Source of the DNA: QEXZ01 sp034660015
GTDB taxonomy: Archaea; Halobacteriota; Syntropharchaeia; Alkanophagales; Methanospirareceae
Assembly: GCA_034660015.1 (NCBI GenBank)
Contig: JAYEII010000084.1
Span: 1-32,521, forward strand
Direction of reading: 5' to 3'
DNA length: 32,521 bases
The notes under the pieces are model-generated. The model saw only the letters and a list, made by a program, of their open reading frames with translations, made no database searches and was not told the DNA's origin. The number at the start of each line of letters is the position of its first letter. Position 1 is the stretch's first letter. Both the position numbers and the translations under genes were made by a program. Of this stretch, positions 30,864 to 32,521 are shown in pieces.

Positions 30864-31247
30864 TTAGGACACCACCGCCAGCGTTATTTTTCTATCAAAC
30901 GATTTCCTCTTCACCGTTTTGTATCCGCCATTATTCCTCCTCGCACATAGGATAGCACAGGGTTCTGCGACGCCCTTTATGTTAAACGCATCCATTGCTG
31001 CACTTTTCGACTGCACGTCCACCACACTATTTATTTCATCGGGTGAAAAGGAAAACAGAGGCTTCTTGAGCAGCGAGGAAACCTTTTCTAACTGCTCTGT
31101 TTTTCTGAAGTCCACTGTGCATAAACCTTTAACTTCTCTTAGTTCTATTCCCAACTCGTCTAAGAAGGTATAAATCGCTTTCTCTATCTCTGCCGCTTCC
31201 ACACCGAGATGAAATCCGATTCCTATGTAAACTCCCCTGCTCTTCAT
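30864..31247 (-). CDS. cbiG: CbiG C-terminal domain (split gene)
   Basis: CbiG opens the delta-lactone of cobalt-precorrin-5A with loss of acetaldehyde. This 127-residue product is only the C-terminal domain (CbiG_C, PF01890): start VYIGIGFHLGVEAAEIEKAI, middle STVDFRKTEQLEKVSSLLKK-like TVDFRKTEQL, end VAEPCAILCARRNNGGYKTV. It has its own ATG. The matching N-terminal domain is about 630 bases upstream at 31882, with a regulator gene between them. Confidence 0.8.
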   Translation of the reverse strand: MKSRGVYIGIGFHLGVEAAEIEKAIYTFLDELGIELREVKGLCTVDFRKTEQLEKVSSLLKKPLFSFSPDEINSVVDVQSKSAAMDAFNIKGVAEPCAILCARRNNGGYKTVKRKSFDRKITLAVVS

Positions 31248-31418
31248 TTTTCCCTTTTATTATGCGCCTCGCAGAATCCTTAATGACGAGGATTAATGCA
31301 TTATATTTTAATTGAATGTTTTGCCAAAAAAACCTAAGCAATGATTGAAACAGTCTTAAAACTCGGGGGGTCTCTGCGCTCTTGGCGGTGATAAATTACT
31401 TGATTTTTAGACTGTGCC

Positions 31419-31733
31419 TCATTTAACAGGAATAACCATCTCCTTCTCAGAATATTCATCAATCAAATCCATTTCCAGATTTAACAAGTCTTTTACCAAG
31501 CTATTCTTCTCATTTACTCGATATAACTTTTCCCCTTCTTTTCTTACTACAATTAACCTATACCCCTCCATCCTATCCAGTATTTTAGAAAGCGTGCTCC
31601 AATCGATCTCTGACCCTTTCGCAATCTCTGCTTCCGTGTAGTCGTAGCCAATATTCTCTATTAAAAAGTCTATCATCCTAATAAAGGGCGTATCGCCAAA
31701 AAAATCCACTAATACCGATTTTTCCTCAAACAT
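31419..31733 (-). CDS. winged-helix transcriptional regulator
   Basis: The 104-residue product has a helix-turn-helix region IDFLIENIGYDYTEAEIAKG, SEIDWSTLSKILDRMEGYRL, then a wing VVRKEGEKLYRVNEKN and a C-terminal dimer helix (LVKDLLNLEMDLIDEYSEKE). It fits the short archaeal ArsR/MarR-like wHTH group. It lies between the two cbiG pieces on the same strand and may control them. AT-rich TATA-like sequences (TATATAA, 31743-31760) precede it. Confidence 0.75.
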   Translation of the reverse strand: MFEEKSVLVDFFGDTPFIRMIDFLIENIGYDYTEAEIAKGSEIDWSTLSKILDRMEGYRLIVVRKEGEKLYRVNEKNSLVKDLLNLEMDLIDEYSEKEMVIPVK

Positions 31734-31881
31734 GATTATAGGTATATAACTAAATTATATAAATGTGCATGAAACTTGCAACTGTGAATCGAAAGAGATT
31801 GGAAGCAGAGATATTGAGAAAATTAAACAGAAAATTAGAGAGTTTTTTACGGAGGAATATCTGAGATGATGTGGGAGAGGG

Positions 31882-32265
31882 CTATTCTAAAGTTGTTATT
31901 ACTGGCTGTGCCGATATTCCTGCTGCAATGAGTTCTGCGAATTTATTCGCTCCTCTATGCCCGTTCAGCACAGGTATAACCCATTTACCATTTTCGTCTA
32001 TGCACACCACCCAGGGGTCTTCGGTCTTCTTCTTCGGTTCTATTGCCCTCACCACCACACCCATAGGGAGAATGGCAACAATATTCTTCTTCTGCTTGAA
32101 ACTTTCCTTTATGGCACGGTAAACGCTTTTTACTTTCTTCGCTCCTTCGCAAGAAATCAGTTCGGAGCATATCAGCTCTGCATCGAATCCTTCGGCTAAC
32201 AGCACACGTTTCACCTTTTCGGCAATTGCAACGGATTCCTGTGCAAGTGAGAAAATAGCAATCAT
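31882..32265 (-). CDS. cbiG: CbiG N-terminal domain (split gene)
   Basis: The 127 residues match CbiG_N (PF11760): start IAIFSLAQESVAIAEKVKRV, middle NIVAILPMGVVVRAIEPKKK, then DPWVVCIDENGKWVIPVLNG-HRGAN. It stops right after AQPVITTLE, where the family normally continues (PVITTATD...) into the central domain (PF11761). No central domain is found between here and the C-terminal piece. The gene is therefore truncated or split, and activity as a pair of chains is doubtful. Confidence 0.8.
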   Translation of the reverse strand: MIAIFSLAQESVAIAEKVKRVLLAEGFDAELICSELISCEGAKKVKSVYRAIKESFKQKKNIVAILPMGVVVRAIEPKKKTEDPWVVCIDENGKWVIPVLNGHRGANKFAELIAAGISAQPVITTLE

Positions 32266-32329
32266 TGTCTTTTGTTCGACTCTTTCCTATAACCTCATTT
32301 TTTTTTGATTGTATCTAAACTATAGCTTT

Positions 32330-32400
32330 TTTCTATTTAAGATACGGATTTACACGGATTTACACGGCACGGACTTATTTGAGTTTAACATTGTTGATTT
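32330..32400. repeat. ACACAGATTAAC-type dispersed repeat (variant)
   Basis: GATACGGATTTACACGGATT and TACACGG are followed by TTTGAGTTTAACATTGTTGA TT (spaced here), the reverse complement of the middle part of the repeat at 15650-15680. It lies between cbiG-N and the transposase end. Confidence 0.5.
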
Positions 32401-32408
32401 GTAACTAC

Positions 32409-32521
32409 TCACCCCTGTGTCAATCCCATAGAACCGACTGAAGGAATAAATGGGGACCCTCTAAACGCATCGTGAATAGCATCGAGGACATGACGCCCGT
32501 TCTTCCGCGCTGTAGAGATAT
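32409..32521 (-). CDS. transposase C-terminus (partial, runs off the window)
   Basis: The minus-strand frame open at the window edge reads ISTARKNGRHVLDAIHDAFR, then GSPFIPSVGSMGLTQG and TGA at 32409-32411. 'STARKNGRNVLDAIxxAFxGxPFIP' is a typical C-terminus of IS66-like transposases. Only 36 codons are visible, so the element's state is unknown. Confidence 0.5.
   Translation of the reverse strand, partial: ISTARKNGRHVLDAIHDAFRGSPFIPSVGSMGLTQG

Noticed and set aside
31769..31869. Short plus-strand ORF upstream of the winged-helix gene
   Set aside because: Only about 31 codons, without a family match; another frame there (RDIEKIKQKIREFF) might be a nucleotidyltransferase fragment but is too short to support.
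1..32521. tRNA or rRNA genes
   Set aside because: No T-loop GGTTCRANTCC-like context with a fitting acceptor stem and no rRNA-like sequence was found by eye on either strand.

Overview
The window is archaeal, most likely from a methanogen- or ANME-related euryarchaeon. The marker genes are a prefoldin beta subunit, cofE (coenzyme F420 side chain), archaeal-type TruD and THEP1-like NTPase, a UPF0058 protein, TATA-box promoters, and proteins ending in a PGF-CTERM-type archaeosortase signal. The exact lineage cannot be fixed from the sequence alone; a Methanophagales/ANME-1-like origin is only a guess.

Layout. 1-5,060: secreted or membrane-anchored proteins of mostly unknown function. Two of them (starts 1805 and 3209) share a nearly identical ~110-nt promoter/leader with an 18-bp palindrome. 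One pair looks like a caspase-fold peptidase followed by a PepSY-like secreted protein. 5,199-9,850: an MFS transporter, small genes, a THEP1-type NTPase, truD, then decayed genes including the 3' end of a TdeIII-like restriction enzyme. 9,949-17,978: housekeeping block with purD, prefoldin beta, cofE, a Trm112-like protein, a membrane protein, pyrG, and a B12-dependent ribonucleotide reductase interrupted by a 137-residue mini-intein directly before its radical cysteine.

18,000-26,750: a repeat-rich accessory region. It holds three 3' remnants of a nuclease with a PGF-CTERM tail, paired fragments of another gene, five copies of a GC-rich dispersed repeat, and a membrane protein split by a homopolymer frameshift. 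Two unrelated genes, a flavin reductase-like gene and a DUF262/DUF1524 defence-type gene, sit in the same frame: each is tightly bounded by its own inverted repeat, with a homologous multi-hairpin element outside the 3' end and a homologous TATA-containing palindrome outside the 5' end. This resembles integron cassettes with attC-like ends and is the best candidate for an undescribed system here; no integrase is visible.

26,770-32,300: an anaerobic cobalamin gene cluster on the minus strand. In transcription order it has a cbiG N-terminal domain, a winged-helix regulator, a cbiG C-terminal domain, a cbiH-cbiC fusion, a BrnT-like toxin/antitoxin-like pair, cbiD, and a PGF-CTERM surface protein. 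cbiG is broken and appears to lack its central domain. The cofactor made here is the one the ribonucleotide reductase at 15,744 would need. The window ends inside a transposase C-terminus. Degenerate 12-bp repeats related to ACACAGATTAAC lie in many intergenic gaps and sometimes run into promoters.
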